Shown here: positions 26,512 to 35,705 of the stretch, piece after piece
Numbering within the stretch: the first letter of the stretch is position 1
How the letters are laid out: every line of letters starts with the position of its first letter
DNA from: Terriglobia bacterium
GTDB lineage: Bacteria; Acidobacteriota; Terriglobia; Acidiferrales; UBA7541
DNA: 64,000 bases
Assembly (NCBI GenBank): GCA_020073485.1
Contig: JAIQFB010000001.1
Span: forward strand, 186,001-250,000
Reading direction: 5' to 3'
The notes under the pieces: generated by a model
The model's database searches: none
What the model was told of the DNA's origin: nothing
Seen by the model: the letters and a program-made list of their open reading frames with translations, nothing else
Translations under genes and position numbers: made by a program

Positions 26512-26883
26512 ATCAGGTAGTTCCTTGCCGTCCGCCTTCACGATTTTTTGCAGGCGCATGAAGAACGTTCCGTTCTTGGTTCGATGACCGTAGAACGTGA
26601 TCACGTCGCCGACCTTGATCGTGTTCCTGTCCCATCCGCCGTATCTGGACAACATGGAAGGGCTTCTGGCTTCGCCCATCCAGGTTTCGATTTCGCCCTT
26701 GTCATTTTTCACGCTCAGCGTGATTTGCACGTGAGGATTGACGAACTCGAATTGCGTCACGGTTCCCTTGATGGAGACGGTTTTCTCCGTATCGTAATTG
26801 GCCTCTCCATGATGCGCCGACAGCGTGGCGGGATTAAAAACAAAGCAAACTATCGTGGCCAAAAAGAGCGCAAATTTCTTCAT
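26506..26883 (-). CDS. DUF6152-family exported small protein
   Basis: 125 residues with a signal peptide (~1-23, ending TLSAHHG). The mature part is a predicted small beta barrel: KTVSIKGTVTQFEFVNPHVQ, then LTLSVKNDKG-like strands, RYGGWDRNTIKVGDVITFYG, and FFMRLQKIVKADGK. An AGGAGG ribosome site precedes the ATG. It commonly neighbours the following type of exported protein in Acidobacteriota (general recollection, not checked). Function unknown. Its 3' end overlaps the convergent phoR by 6 bp. Confidence 0.75.
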   Translation of the reverse strand: MKKFALFLATIVCFVFNPATLSAHHGEANYDTEKTVSIKGTVTQFEFVNPHVQITLSVKNDKGEIETWMGEARSPSMLSRYGGWDRNTIKVGDVITFYGHRTKNGTFFMRLQKIVKADGKELPDL

Positions 26884-27033
26884 TCCGAACCTCCTGAAAG
26901 CGCCAATCAGACGTAGAGGCTTGATGATTACAAGGGCCGTGCCGCGCCAGGAAAGCGGGTTACCAAAAATATCTACTCCGATCCAAGCTATGTCAATGCC
27001 GAAATCGGCGCCAACGCGCGATGACAGCCGCTC

Positions 27034-27813
27034 CTACTTCTCCGGTGACGCTTCCTTTTTTTCGAGCCCCAGGAAGGTCTCGCCATCCTCACAAAACTGT
27101 TCCGTCAGTTTCCAGGGCCTCAATTTGAATTCCAGGCGCGCCGTCCAGGGTCTCGTGTACGCCTTGGGATCCTCGACGGTGATGTCGTCCACCAGGTGAT
27201 CGTGGGCCGTCCGCCGGAATCGCTCGATCAAGTGCAGTTGGTCGCTGTGCGGGTGGCCGACACGGTCCAGCCAGGTCTTATCATTGAAATTCACGGTGTC
27301 GACCACCAGTGTGTCGCCCTCCCAGTGCCCGATCGAATCTCCCATCCACAAGGGAACCAGACTTTCATCATGCGGTTTCCCATCGGTGTAAATCTCGCGC
27401 CGCAGGGAATCGACCTCGAAGAGCATCACGACTTCACCGCGCGTTTGAATAAATTGAAAGGGGAAGGGATGCATGTAAACGCGCGGCACGCCAGGCGGAA
27501 AACAGCCGCGCAATACGGGATCGTTCGTTTCCTCGAGCGGATACATATGAGCACCAAAGGAGGACTTGGCCGCTTTGAATTGCGCCTCGCCCCAGGCCGT
27601 CATGGGCGGTTCCTCTTGATTGAGCTCATAAATCCAGTACTGCATTGCGTTCGCAGGAGGAGCGTCGCGCATCCATACACCCGACAAGTCGCCTGTTTTG
27701 CTTGCGCTTGCGGGCTTTGCCGGCGCGGCCGGCTTTGAGGATTGCGCGGAGGCGCTCGCGGAACAACCCCATGCGATCACGAGTCCAAGAAAAACGCCCA
27801 GCAAACGATTTCG
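27034..27813 (-). CDS. Exported hypothetical protein
   Basis: 259 residues starting at MRNRLLGVFLGLV (ATG 27813, preceded by GGGGGG); a further upstream ATG at 27891 would put 26 residues before the signal peptide and is disfavoured. The signal peptide ends near SASASAQ and an Ala/Pro/Lys linker follows. The conserved body has DLSGVWMRDAPP, GCFPPGVPRVYMHPFPFQF, MGDSIGHWEGDTLVVDTVNF, SDQLHLIERFRRTAHDHL and DPKAYTRPWTARL. I recognise this pattern from unnamed acidobacterial families co-located with DUF6152 genes, but no activity is known. The Gly/Trp/Glu/Asp-rich core suggests a beta fold. Confidence 0.65.
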   Translation of the reverse strand, partial: RNRLLGVFLGLVIAWGCSASASAQSSKPAAPAKPASASKTGDLSGVWMRDAPPANAMQYWIYELNQEEPPMTAWGEAQFKAAKSSFGAHMYPLEETNDPVLRGCFPPGVPRVYMHPFPFQFIQTRGEVVMLFEVDSLRREIYTDGKPHDESLVPLWMGDSIGHWEGDTLVVDTVNFNDKTWLDRVGHPHSDQLHLIERFRRTAHDHLVDDITVEDPKAYTRPWTARLEFKLRPWKLTEQFCEDGETFLGLEKKEASPEK

Positions 27814-28033
27814 CATTTGCGACCCCCCAATCTTCAGACGTGCCTTTTCAGAGGTGACTTTAGCGGGGATTATACACTGCCGATTCCGCAAGAAGATCAG
27901 AGGAAAATCTCAATCAGTGAGCCAAATTGCTTTCTTAGTATAGCCATGTTGGCTGCTCGTTCGGGCTTCTCGGCGCGACGGGTCGGGGCCTCCAATTTCC
28001 GAATCCAGGCTTGAATCAACTAAGTCGCCGGAT

Positions 28034-28062
28034 ATTCACCCCCGTTTCACACCGTTTTCACA
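28034..28062 (+). promoter_or_regulatory. Putative triple PHO box before phoU
   Basis: ATTCACC (28034-28040), TTTCACA (28045-28051) and TTTCACA (28056-28062) have an exact 11-bp period (7 + 4 spacing), as in PHO boxes. Located 52 bp before the phoU start. Confidence 0.6.
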
Positions 28063-28113
28063 TACCGAACGTAACCTCGATGGCGCACGGGAGTCCCGGC
28101 CCAAGGCGGAGAC

Positions 28114-28836
28114 ATGGCGACCTCGGTATCCAAGGTACAAACGATTTATCAGGATGTGCTGGCCAACTATTTAATTTCCATGGCCCGCACGGTCGAGAAC
28201 AGCGTGGAGATTGCCCTCGACGCGCTGCTACGGCCCAATCTGGACGCGGCGAATGCGCTGTCCAGCAAGGTGTTTCTGGTGGAGCCGCGCATCAATGAGA
28301 TGGAAATTCTGATCGACGACCATGCCGTGCGCATGCTGCGCACCGGCCTTCTGGATGACGAGGAAATCCGCCGCGTCGTGGCCACTCAGAAAATCGCCAA
28401 CGACCTGGAGCGCATCGGCGATCTGGCGGTGAACATCTCGGAACGCGTGATTTCATTGGCTGGAATGAAAGTGGCCGAAATGCCGCGGGACCTCGAACCC
28501 ATGACCGGCGCGGTTCGCGGAATGCTCGGCCGCAGCCTGGGTGCGCTGATTTTCCGCAATGTGGTGCTGGCCAGCGAAGTTCTCGAATCCGACGACGTCG
28601 TGGACCGCTATCGCGACCAGATCTTCGAACACTTGCTCGCGGGGATGACCGCGGAGCCCTCGCAGGTCGCGCCGCACATGCAGTTTGTGCTGGCTACGCG
28701 TTACCTGGAACGCATCGCGGATCACGCCACAAATATCGCCGAAGACATTATTTTCTGGGTGCGTGGTTTGGACGTGCGGCACGGACGCGCGCGGCTCAAC
28801 GTGGATGAAGTCAATTATCCGGAAAAAAGAGCCTGA
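28114..28836 (+). CDS. phoU: PhoU-family phosphate regulator (first copy)
   Basis: 240 residues, all-helical, with the duplicated PhoU metal-binding signatures: ATQKIANDLERIGDLAVNISE (~90-110) and ATRYLERIADHATNIAEDI (~195-215). PhoU bridges the Pst transporter and PhoR to silence the Pho response when phosphate is plentiful. GGCGGAGAC precedes the ATG. It sits upstream of pstS rather than after pstB, and a second phoU occupies the usual position. Confidence 0.92.
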   Translation: MATSVSKVQTIYQDVLANYLISMARTVENSVEIALDALLRPNLDAANALSSKVFLVEPRINEMEILIDDHAVRMLRTGLLDDEEIRRVVATQKIANDLERIGDLAVNISERVISLAGMKVAEMPRDLEPMTGAVRGMLGRSLGALIFRNVVLASEVLESDDVVDRYRDQIFEHLLAGMTAEPSQVAPHMQFVLATRYLERIADHATNIAEDIIFWVRGLDVRHGRARLNVDEVNYPEKRA

Positions 28837-28856
28837 ACCGCGCTGCCGATATCTCT

Positions 28857-28878
28857 GCGGGCTCCAAGTAGAGCCCGC
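28857..28878. repeat. GCGGGCTC palindromic unit
   Basis: GCGGGCTC (28857-28864)/GAGCCCGC (28871-28878), 6-nt loop, 21 bp after the phoU stop. Same family as 1832-1914. No U-tract, so its role as a terminator is doubtful. Confidence 0.55.
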
Positions 28879-29019
28879 ACCTGATTTCGCGCCGAACGAC
28901 GACCTTCGTGTTGCAACCCCACCCCGGGCCGATGCTCCCCTGGCATCGGCCCATCCTCTTTTTTGCGGCAACATGCAGAAACTAAGGCAGTTGCAGCGAA
29001 ATGCCGGCTTTTACGCCCG

Positions 29020-29048
29020 GATCACCACCTTGTAACATGGCTGTAACA
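29020..29048 (+). promoter_or_regulatory. Putative PHO box before pstS
   Basis: Identical 7-mers TGTAACA at 29031-29037 and 29042-29048 (11-bp period), with GATCACC at 29020-29026 in the same phase. 40 bp upstream of the pstS ATG. Confidence 0.65.
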
Positions 29049-29087
29049 ATTAAGAGTCAGAATCCACCTGCGAATCTAGGAGAGAAC

Positions 29088-30113
29088 ATGCGAATTGCAA
29101 AAGTACTTGCCGTTTTTGCTGTCCTGCTTGCGCTGGGAACGGTGACTGTTGCAGAAGGCGGACAAGTTCTGCTGAACGCCGCCGGCGCGACCTTCCCGTA
29201 CCCCATGTACTCCAAGTGGTTTGACGTTTATCGTCAGGCTCATCCCAATATTCAGATTAATTATCAGTCGATCGGATCGGGTGGCGGCATTCGCCAATTG
29301 CTCGATAAGACCGTGGATTTCGGCGCCTCTGATGGCCCGATGAACGACGATCAACTCAAGCAGGCCAGCGTGCCGATTCTGCATTTTCCCACGGTCATGG
29401 GCGCCGATGTGCCCAGCTATAACGTGCCCGGCGTCAGCGCCGAGTTGAATTTTACTCCGGAGGCGCTGGCCGGAATTTTTCTCGGCAAAATCACGAAATG
29501 GAATGATCCCGCGATTGTTTCGGCGAATTCGGGAGTGAAGTTGCCGGCCGATGACATTGTCGTTGTCCACCGATCCGATGGCAGCGGGACGACCTACATC
29601 TGGACCGACTACCTTTCTAAGATCAGCCCGGAATGGCAGACGAAGGTTGGCAAGGCCACGTCGGTGAATTGGCCGGTGGGTTTGGGAGGTAAAGGGAATG
29701 AAGGCGTGGCGGGGCTGATCCAGCAGACGCCTGATTCACTCGGCTACATCGAGTTGATCTATGCCATCCAGAACAAGATCGCCTACGGGCGCGTGAAGAA
29801 TTCCTCGGGTGCATTCGTCAAGGCCGATCTGGCGAGCGTTTCGGCGGCAGCGGCAGCCACGGCGAAGTTCATGCCCGACGATTTCCGCGTCTCCATTACC
29901 AACCCGGAAGGCAAGGCCGCCTATCCAATCGCAAGCTTCACCTGGCTGCTGATCCCGTCGAAATTCAGCGACACCGCGAAGCGCGATGCCGTGAAGGATT
30001 TCCTGAAGTGGATGATGACCGACGGACAGCAATACTGCGAAGGTTTGGCGTACGCCAAGTTGCCGAAGGAAGTCGTCGTAAAGGAAATGAAAGCGGTCGG
30101 GAAGATCGAGTAA
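29088..30113 (+). CDS. pstS: Phosphate ABC transporter substrate-binding protein
   Basis: 341 residues from ATG 29088, with CTAGGAGAGAAC upstream; the in-frame ATG at 29001 lies before the PHO box and is rejected. Signal peptide ~1-22. The phosphate-binding motifs are present: LNAAGATFPYPMYSKWFDVY near the mature N-terminus, SIGSGGGIRQLLDKTVDFGASD, and VVHRSDGSGTTYIWTDYL. It binds phosphate in the periplasm and delivers it to PstCAB. It heads the pstSCAB-phoU run. Confidence 0.95.
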   Translation: MRIAKVLAVFAVLLALGTVTVAEGGQVLLNAAGATFPYPMYSKWFDVYRQAHPNIQINYQSIGSGGGIRQLLDKTVDFGASDGPMNDDQLKQASVPILHFPTVMGADVPSYNVPGVSAELNFTPEALAGIFLGKITKWNDPAIVSANSGVKLPADDIVVVHRSDGSGTTYIWTDYLSKISPEWQTKVGKATSVNWPVGLGGKGNEGVAGLIQQTPDSLGYIELIYAIQNKIAYGRVKNSSGAFVKADLASVSAAAAATAKFMPDDFRVSITNPEGKAAYPIASFTWLLIPSKFSDTAKRDAVKDFLKWMMTDGQQYCEGLAYAKLPKEVVVKEMKAVGKIE

Positions 30114-30147
30114 CGCTTCGCAACCGGCCAGAGCCGGATCCTACGAA

Positions 30148-31137
30148 ATGGCCACTACACCGAATGCGACAACGCCTGCGGAACTCGGTTGGAGTCCGCA
30201 GGCGTTGCTGCGCCGTATGCGCGGCGCCGATGAGATCGCGCATCTGATTACGTTCATTGCGGCAGCAACCCTGCTTTTGATCACCGTGCTGCTGGTGTTT
30301 CAACTGTGGGTCCATTCGGCCGAGGCGAGAGCCAAATTCGGTTGGACCTTTTTCGTTACCAGAACGTGGGATCCCGTCGCGGGCGATTTCGGCGCGCTCC
30401 CCTTTATCTACGGCACTCTAGTGACCTCCGCGGTTGCCCTGGTGATCGCGGTTCCTCTCGGTGTTGGGGCCGCCATCTTTCTTGCGGAGCTTGCCCCGCC
30501 AAAGCTTTCCTCCTCTCTGACCTTTGTCAGCGACCTGCTGGCCGCCGTGCCCAGCGTGATCTATGGCTTGCTGGGCGTGTTTCTCTTGGTGCCATTGATG
30601 CGAAAAACGGTCCAGCCTGCTTTGAAAAGCACGCTAGGTTTTTTGCCGCTCTTCAAGGGGCCCACGTACGGTATCGGGTTCCTGACGGCGGGCATCGTTC
30701 TGGCCATCATGGTCGTACCGTTCGTGCTTTCGGTGTCCCGCGAAGTTTTGCTGGCCGTGCCGCGCGATCAGCGCGAGGCTGCTCTGGCGCTGGGCGCTAC
30801 CAAATGGGAATCCACCTGGAAAGTGGTGGTGCCCGCGGCACGAATCGGAATCTTTGGCTCCGTCTTTCTGGCCCTCGCCCGGGCACTGGGCGAAACGATG
30901 GCCGTCACCATGGTGGTCGGCAATAACCCCATGATTTCCGCCTCCCTGTTTTCCCCCGGCTACTCCATCGCCGCGGTCCTGGCCAATGAATTTTCCGAGG
31001 CCACCGGCAATCTGTATCTGAGCGCTCTGATCGAGCTGGGCCTGGTGCTATTCCTGCTGACGTTTGTGCTCAATGGCTTGGCGCGCCTGCTGATTTTAGT
31101 CACCACGGCGCGGGGCAGCGGGGTGCTCCCGTCATGA
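30148..31137 (+). CDS. pstC: Phosphate ABC transporter permease PstC
   Basis: 329 residues with six transmembrane helices and the permease loop EAALALGATKWESTWKVVVP for contact with PstB. N-terminal cytoplasmic leader ~1-30, TM1 ~33-55. FGALPFIYGTLVTSAVALVI and ARALGETMAVTMVVGNNPM are typical PstC motifs. 34 bp after pstS; the end overlaps pstA by 4 bp (ATGA). Confidence 0.95.
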   Translation: MATTPNATTPAELGWSPQALLRRMRGADEIAHLITFIAAATLLLITVLLVFQLWVHSAEARAKFGWTFFVTRTWDPVAGDFGALPFIYGTLVTSAVALVIAVPLGVGAAIFLAELAPPKLSSSLTFVSDLLAAVPSVIYGLLGVFLLVPLMRKTVQPALKSTLGFLPLFKGPTYGIGFLTAGIVLAIMVVPFVLSVSREVLLAVPRDQREAALALGATKWESTWKVVVPAARIGIFGSVFLALARALGETMAVTMVVGNNPMISASLFSPGYSIAAVLANEFSEATGNLYLSALIELGLVLFLLTFVLNGLARLLILVTTARGSGVLPS

Positions 31138-31985
31138 GCGTGCGGCTGATTTGGAGGAAGTCGCTAAACGCATTCATGCTCTCGCTCACGGGGCTGTGCG
31201 CGCTGCTCACGGTTTCCGCGCTGTTTTTCATTCTCGGCTACCTGGTGTGGAACGGCGGGAAAGATCTATCATGGAATTTCTTCACGCACCTGCCGGCTCC
31301 GGTGGGCGAACCCGGTGGCGGAATGGCCAACGCGATTCTGGGGACGTTGAAACTCCTGCTGCTCGCGGCTTTGGTCGGTGTTCCCATCGGTTTGCTGGGC
31401 GGCGTGTACCTGGCCGAGTTTGGCGGACGCACCATGCCGTTTTTGGTCCGTTACACGGCCGACCTGCTGAACGGCGTGCCATCGATCGTGATCGGCATTT
31501 TTGCGTATGCCCTGGTGGTGATACCCATGCATCACTTCTCGACGCTGGCGGGCGGATTTGCGCTCGGAATCATGGTGATTCCCACTGTGCTGCGCAATAC
31601 GGAAAGTTTTCTGCGCGACGTTCCGCCCGCCCTGCGCGAGGGCTCGTTTGCATTGGGCGCCAATAAATGGAAAATGATCGCGACCGTGGTGCTCCCAGCG
31701 GCTTCGCGCGGCATCCTGACCGGCGTCCTGCTGGCTCTGGCCCGCGTCGCGGGAGAGACCGCGCCGCTGCTGTTTACCGCGTTCGGCAACCGCTACTGGA
31801 GCCCAGGCTGGAATCAGCCGACATCGTCGCTTCCGGTGGTGATCTACACGTACGCTACGGGCCCGTATGAAGACTGGCACCAGCAGGCGTGGGCTGCGGG
31901 ACTGGTTCTGCTTGGGTTGGTGCTGTTGACCAATATTACGGTTCGCGCGTTTTTGTCGCGCGGGTCATCGTATGAGAGGATCTGA
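31134..31985 (+). CDS. pstA: Phosphate ABC transporter permease PstA
   Basis: 283 residues, six predicted helices. The coupling loop is [20 protein letters not shown] (~165-185). [25 protein letters not shown] and [17 protein letters not shown] match PstA. It pairs with PstC to form the channel and is translationally coupled to it by overlap. Confidence 0.95.
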   Translation: MSVRLIWRKSLNAFMLSLTGLCALLTVSALFFILGYLVWNGGKDLSWNFFTHLPAPVGEPGGGMANAILGTLKLLLLAALVGVPIGLLGGVYLAEFGGRTMPFLVRYTADLLNGVPSIVIGIFAYALVVIPMHHFSTLAGGFALGIMVIPTVLRNTESFLRDVPPALREGSFALGANKWKMIATVVLPAASRGILTGVLLALARVAGETAPLLFTAFGNRYWSPGWNQPTSSLPVVIYTYATGPYEDWHQQAWAAGLVLLGLVLLTNITVRAFLSRGSSYERI

Positions 31986-31987
31986 CG

Positions 31988-32833
31988 ATGGACTCTGCCT
32001 TTCCACTCATGGCGAATTCAGGGGCCGCGGCTGCCTCTTCTTCGGCTAAGATTGCGGCTCATACTCCTGCCATGACCACACCCGGCGCCAGCACGCTGCG
32101 CATGAAAGTCACCAAGCTCAATTTCTATTACGGCAAGAATCACGCCCTGCACAATGTGTCCATGGACGTGGCCACCAATCGCGTGACGGCGATGATCGGT
32201 CCCTCGGGTTGCGGCAAGTCCACGTTGCTGCGGACGCTGAACCGCATGCACGAAACCCTTCGCCACACGCGCCTGGAGGGCGAAATCACGCTGGACGGCG
32301 TGAATATCCTCACCCTCGATGTGACCAGGCTGCGCCGCATGGTGGGCATGGTATTTCAGAAGCCTAATCCGTTTCCCAAGTCGATTTATGAAAACGTGGC
32401 CTATGGTTTGCGGATTAACGGGCATAAAGGGCGCCTGGATGACGCCGTGGAAAAAAGCCTGCGGCGCGCCGCCCTTTGGGACGAGGTGAAAGACAAGCTG
32501 CATAAGTCCGCCTACGCGCTTTCCGGCGGGCAGCAGCAGCGACTGTGCATCGCGCGCGCTCTGGCTGTCGATCCCGAGGTGCTGCTGCTCGATGAGCCTT
32601 GCTCGGCCCTCGATCCGGTGAACACGGCAAAGATCGAGGAGTTGCTGTTTGAATTGAAACCCTCGTGCACCCTGGTGATTGTTACGCACAACATGCAGCA
32701 GGCGGCGCGCGTCAGCGACTCCACCGCGTTTATGCTGAATGGCGAACTGATCGAGTTTTCGCCGACCGGAACCATGTTTACCACGCCCAGCGATCCGCGC
32801 ACCGAGGCGTATATCACCGGCCGGTTCGGATGA
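31988..32833 (+). CDS. pstB: Phosphate ABC transporter ATPase PstB
   Basis: 281 residues. An unusual ~35-residue Ala/Ser-rich N-terminal extension precedes the canonical domain, which begins [20 protein letters not shown]. Walker [11 protein letters not shown]-loop [20 protein letters not shown], signature [15 protein letters not shown], Walker [14 protein letters not shown], His in VIVTHNMQQ. It drives phosphate import. An internal ATG at 32072 or 32101 would remove most of the extension. Confidence 0.95.
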   Translation: MDSAFPLMANSGAAAASSSAKIAAHTPAMTTPGASTLRMKVTKLNFYYGKNHALHNVSMDVATNRVTAMIGPSGCGKSTLLRTLNRMHETLRHTRLEGEITLDGVNILTLDVTRLRRMVGMVFQKPNPFPKSIYENVAYGLRINGHKGRLDDAVEKSLRRAALWDEVKDKLHKSAYALSGGQQQRLCIARALAVDPEVLLLDEPCSALDPVNTAKIEELLFELKPSCTLVIVTHNMQQAARVSDSTAFMLNGELIEFSPTGTMFTTPSDPRTEAYITGRFG

Positions 32834-32994
32834 TCCGTTCAGGCAGCCGCATGACTTGCGAAAGCTGCCTATAGATTTTTTGCATGGCGCTTTTAGCGGG
32901 AAGCGCGTCATACTAGAACGTAGCGCGGTCAGGCCGGGAATCACATTTTTTCCAGGGGACGCCCAGGAATTGTTCGTCGAGAGGGTTTAACGAA

Positions 32995-33666
32995 ATGGAA
33001 CGCCATTTTGAACGCGACCTTGAGGAACTAAAGGAGCGGCTGCTCTGGATGGGCAGCCTTGCCGAGCGCGCCGTGCATCAGGCCGTGCACGCCGTGCTGG
33101 ATGCCGATGAAGCGCTCGCGCAGACTGTCCTAAGGGAAGAAAACACCATCAACGAACTGCAGATCGAGATTGACGACCGCGTGGTGCAGCTGCTGGCCCT
33201 GCAACAACTGATGGCCGCCGATCTGCGGTTCGTGCTGGCCATCGCGCGCATCAACAACGATCTGGAGCGCATCGGCGACCAGGCCGTGAACATCGCGCAT
33301 TCAGCCACGCGCATCGTGCGTCACCCGCGCGTCAAGCCCTATGTCGATCTGCCGCGCATGGGTGAACTCGCCGAAAAAATGATGCGTGACAGCCTCGATT
33401 CCCTGGTTCGCCGCGATATCGAGTTGGCTCGCTCCGTTCTTTCCCGAGACGATCAGGTCGACCAGCTCCGCGACCAGATTTTTCGCGAACTGCTCAGCTA
33501 CATGATGGGCGACTCCTCGGTCGTGTTTCCCGCGTTCGAGCTGATCCTGGTCGCCAAGAACCTCGAACGCATCGCCGATCACGCCACCAACGTCGCCGAA
33601 GACGTCATCTACATGGTGGCCGGAAGCGACGTCCGCCATCCCGCCGTCGACCGCAATACGGCGTAA
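32995..33666 (+). CDS. phoU: PhoU-family phosphate regulator (second copy)
   Basis: 223 residues with both PhoU signatures: AIARINNDLERIGDQAVNIAH (~81-101) and LVAKNLERIADHATNVAEDV. It starts MERHFERDLEELKERLLWMG as in typical PhoU. GAGAGGGTTT lies upstream of the ATG. It occupies the standard place after pstB and is a paralogue, not a duplicate, of the PhoU at 28114. Confidence 0.92.
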   Translation: MERHFERDLEELKERLLWMGSLAERAVHQAVHAVLDADEALAQTVLREENTINELQIEIDDRVVQLLALQQLMAADLRFVLAIARINNDLERIGDQAVNIAHSATRIVRHPRVKPYVDLPRMGELAEKMMRDSLDSLVRRDIELARSVLSRDDQVDQLRDQIFRELLSYMMGDSSVVFPAFELILVAKNLERIADHATNVAEDVIYMVAGSDVRHPAVDRNTA

Positions 33667-33712
33667 TCGCATTGCTCCGAAAAAATAAGAAATTTTTTTG
33701 ATGCAAGGGCCG

Positions 33713-33805
33713 ACGCTCTCTCTGTGTCCTCTGCGATCTCTGTGTTGAAAGGTTTTCGGAAAAGGCTTTAACACAGAGGGCACGGAGTGAGGACACGGAG
33801 AGCGT
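33713..33805. repeat. Inverted repeat, CTCTGTGTCCTCTG family
   Basis: The left arm (33713-33750, containing TCTGTGTCCTCTGCGATC and CTCTGTGTTGAAA) is imperfectly complementary to the right arm (33767-33805, TTTAACACAGAGGGCACGG and ending GACACGGAGAGCGT). Sequences like this are scattered in many unrelated bacterial genomes by general recollection; origin obscure. Confidence 0.65.
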
Positions 33806-33828
33806 CTGCGCGGATTTTCCGTATGCGA

Positions 33829-34557
33829 TTACGGCAGATCGAGCAGGAGAAAGTCCGCCGCTTTAGCGGCAGGACCCTGCGCCGCCGAGAGCTGCAATTC
33901 GCGTTCACTTATCACGCGCGCCTGGTCTCCCGGCTCGAGCGTTTTTCCATTGAGTTGCAGACTCCCACCGATCACGAAAATGTAGGCACGGCGCGCGTCA
34001 CCAAGCTTGTGCATGGCGGACTGGCCGGGCGCGAGCAGGGAAGTATAAATTGTGGCGTCCTGATGGATTTGCACGGCGCTCGCGGCGCTGTCTCCGTTCT
34101 TGCCCGCGGGCACGGCAATCGGCAGCAGCTTGCCCGAGCGATCGGCGAGCGAAAAACTTTTCTGCTCCCACGAAGGCTCGAGACGATTCACCGTAGGCGT
34201 AATCCAGAGCTGCACCAGGTGGACCGGATCTTTTTTGGAATGGTTGTATTCGGAGTGGCGCACGCCGGTTCCGGCGCTCATGCGCTGAATTTCCCCGGGC
34301 CGGATGATGCCGGTATTGCCCAAATCGTCGTGGTGCTCGAGAGCGCCGTCGATGAGGTAGGTGATGATTTCCATTTCCCTGTGGCCGTGCAAGGGAAAGC
34401 CGCTGGCCGGTGCGAATGTATCGTCGTTGAACACGCGCAGCGGGCCGAAATTCATATTTGCGGGATCGTGATAGTCGTCAAAAGAGAAGTGCCAGTAAGT
34501 GTTAAGCCAGCCCGAATCAAGGTGATAGCGGTCTTTCGAGCGAATAGTTTGGATCAT
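33829..34557 (-). CDS. Pirin-family protein
   Basis: 242 residues of bicupin fold. N-terminal cupin with the metal-binding set FGPLRVFNDDTFAPASGFPLH, HGHREMEIITYLIDGALEH (His and Glu ligands) and MSAGTGVRHSEYNHS. C-terminal cupin more degenerate. Some pirins have quercetin dioxygenase activity, others act as redox or transcription cofactors; no choice can be made here. GGAGG lies 7 bp before the ATG. Monocistronic as far as visible. Confidence 0.92.
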   Translation of the reverse strand: MIQTIRSKDRYHLDSGWLNTYWHFSFDDYHDPANMNFGPLRVFNDDTFAPASGFPLHGHREMEIITYLIDGALEHHDDLGNTGIIRPGEIQRMSAGTGVRHSEYNHSKKDPVHLVQLWITPTVNRLEPSWEQKSFSLADRSGKLLPIAVPAGKNGDSAASAVQIHQDATIYTSLLAPGQSAMHKLGDARRAYIFVIGGSLQLNGKTLEPGDQARVISERELQLSAAQGPAAKAADFLLLDLP

Positions 34558-34660
34558 GGAAATGCCTCCGGAACGGGCCGGGTTACGCCGTTCGTTATCG
34601 GTTCGTGCAATATTTTAGATGCAACTGGGCCGAAAACGACGCAGCAGGGGAGACGAGGAA

Positions 34661-34697
34661 CGCCCGGCTCCCCTGAAAGCAATGGAAGAGCCGGGCG
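34661..34697. other. Strong hairpin between pirin and OM-barrel genes
   Basis: CGCCCGGCTC (34661-34670) and GAGCCGGGCG (34688-34697) form a 10-bp stem with a 17-nt loop. No U-tract on either side, so a rho-independent terminator is not proven; it may be another palindromic repeat. Confidence 0.45.
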
Positions 34698-34767
34698 CTC
34701 GGAACATTGAATCAATGATTTCTCGCTTACTTACATTGGCGGATACTTCAGCCGCTTTGCGCCCCGC

Positions 34768-35430
34768 TTACCGGCCGAACGTGTAGCCGATCGAAATGGT
34801 GTATTGCGGCACAAAGTTGCTGCTGTATTGCTGGTTCAGGTTGGGCACATAGTGGAAATCGATCTGCGGCTTGAGGAACATGTTCGACCTGACGTAGAGC
34901 TTCACGCCAACGGCCCCGTGCACTTGAAAGTGATTGGTGCTGAACAGGAACTGACTCTGATTAAGTAATGAACCCACCTGCTGGGACGAATAAAACGATA
35001 ATTTGGCGCCGCCAATTCCTCCTTCCAGTACAGGGACAATGTGGGAGTCACCTAAGGTCGGCTGATATATGGCGTTAAAGTCGTAAAAGGCGGGACGAAC
35101 GTTTAACCCCTCGATGGGCAAAAAGGGGGCTTGAGCAAAACGGAACGAATATTCGGCATTGACCCCGAGGTGCGGGTTGATCATAAAGTCGGCACCAAAG
35201 ATGCCGAAGGCCCCACCCATTGTCGGCGCGGGCACGCAGGAAGTTGGCGGGCCAGAAGGGTTGAAGGGATCGTCGATTTGTTTCGGCGAGCACCCCGGGC
35301 TTGTGGTTGCCCCGTCGGTTGCGCTGCCGGCGCCAAAATAAGCGCTAATCTGCTGCGCGCTGGCCGGGTAAACACCTGCAACCAAGAGAAGGAACAGGAG
35401 CGGAAGCATGCGTAGTATGAGTTTTGACAA
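34768..35430 (-). CDS. Outer-membrane beta-barrel protein
   Basis: 220 residues from a TTG at 35430, placed 7 bp after GGAGA; the ATG at 35409 would shorten the signal peptide by seven residues. Signal peptide ending YPASAQQ. The mature part alternates hydrophobic and polar residues in strands (HLGVNAEYSFRFAQ, LNVRPAFYDFNAIYQ, QVHGAVGVKLYV) and ends YTISIGYTFGR. A small 8-stranded OmpA/OMP_b-brl-like barrel is likely. Two Cys (PGCSPK, TSCVPA) may form a disulfide. Function unknown. Confidence 0.75.
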   Translation of the reverse strand: MSKLILRMLPLLFLLLVAGVYPASAQQISAYFGAGSATDGATTSPGCSPKQIDDPFNPSGPPTSCVPAPTMGGAFGIFGADFMINPHLGVNAEYSFRFAQAPFLPIEGLNVRPAFYDFNAIYQPTLGDSHIVPVLEGGIGGAKLSFYSSQQVGSLLNQSQFLFSTNHFQVHGAVGVKLYVRSNMFLKPQIDFHYVPNLNQQYSSNFVPQYTISIGYTFGR

Positions 35431-35705
35431 TGATCGTCTCCTTTGCCCTAAGATCGTGCGGATGTGCGCATTTGCCCTTTAAATAGATGGCGGCGGACAC
35501 CCAAGGGTTGTTTTCCTGGGGGTGGGCCGCCGTTTGCCGGGGTGTGCCGCGCGCGGACCCGCAAAAGCTGGAAATCGGCGCGATACCTCTCCCGCAAAAT
35601 CGAAACTTGGTGTAAATTCCTATAGGCCCGCTGGCTGCAAACGCGGACGTACTCATAAATCCAATCCAACCTGAATTGCAGGTTGCCACTGAAGGGATCA
35701 CCCGC

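Noticed and set aside
35487-35534. Hairpin (GGCGGC...GCCGCC) between the OM-barrel and citrate synthase genes as a riboswitch
   Set aside because: A GC-rich stem without conserved riboswitch core sequences, and no U-tract; could be a repeat or chance.
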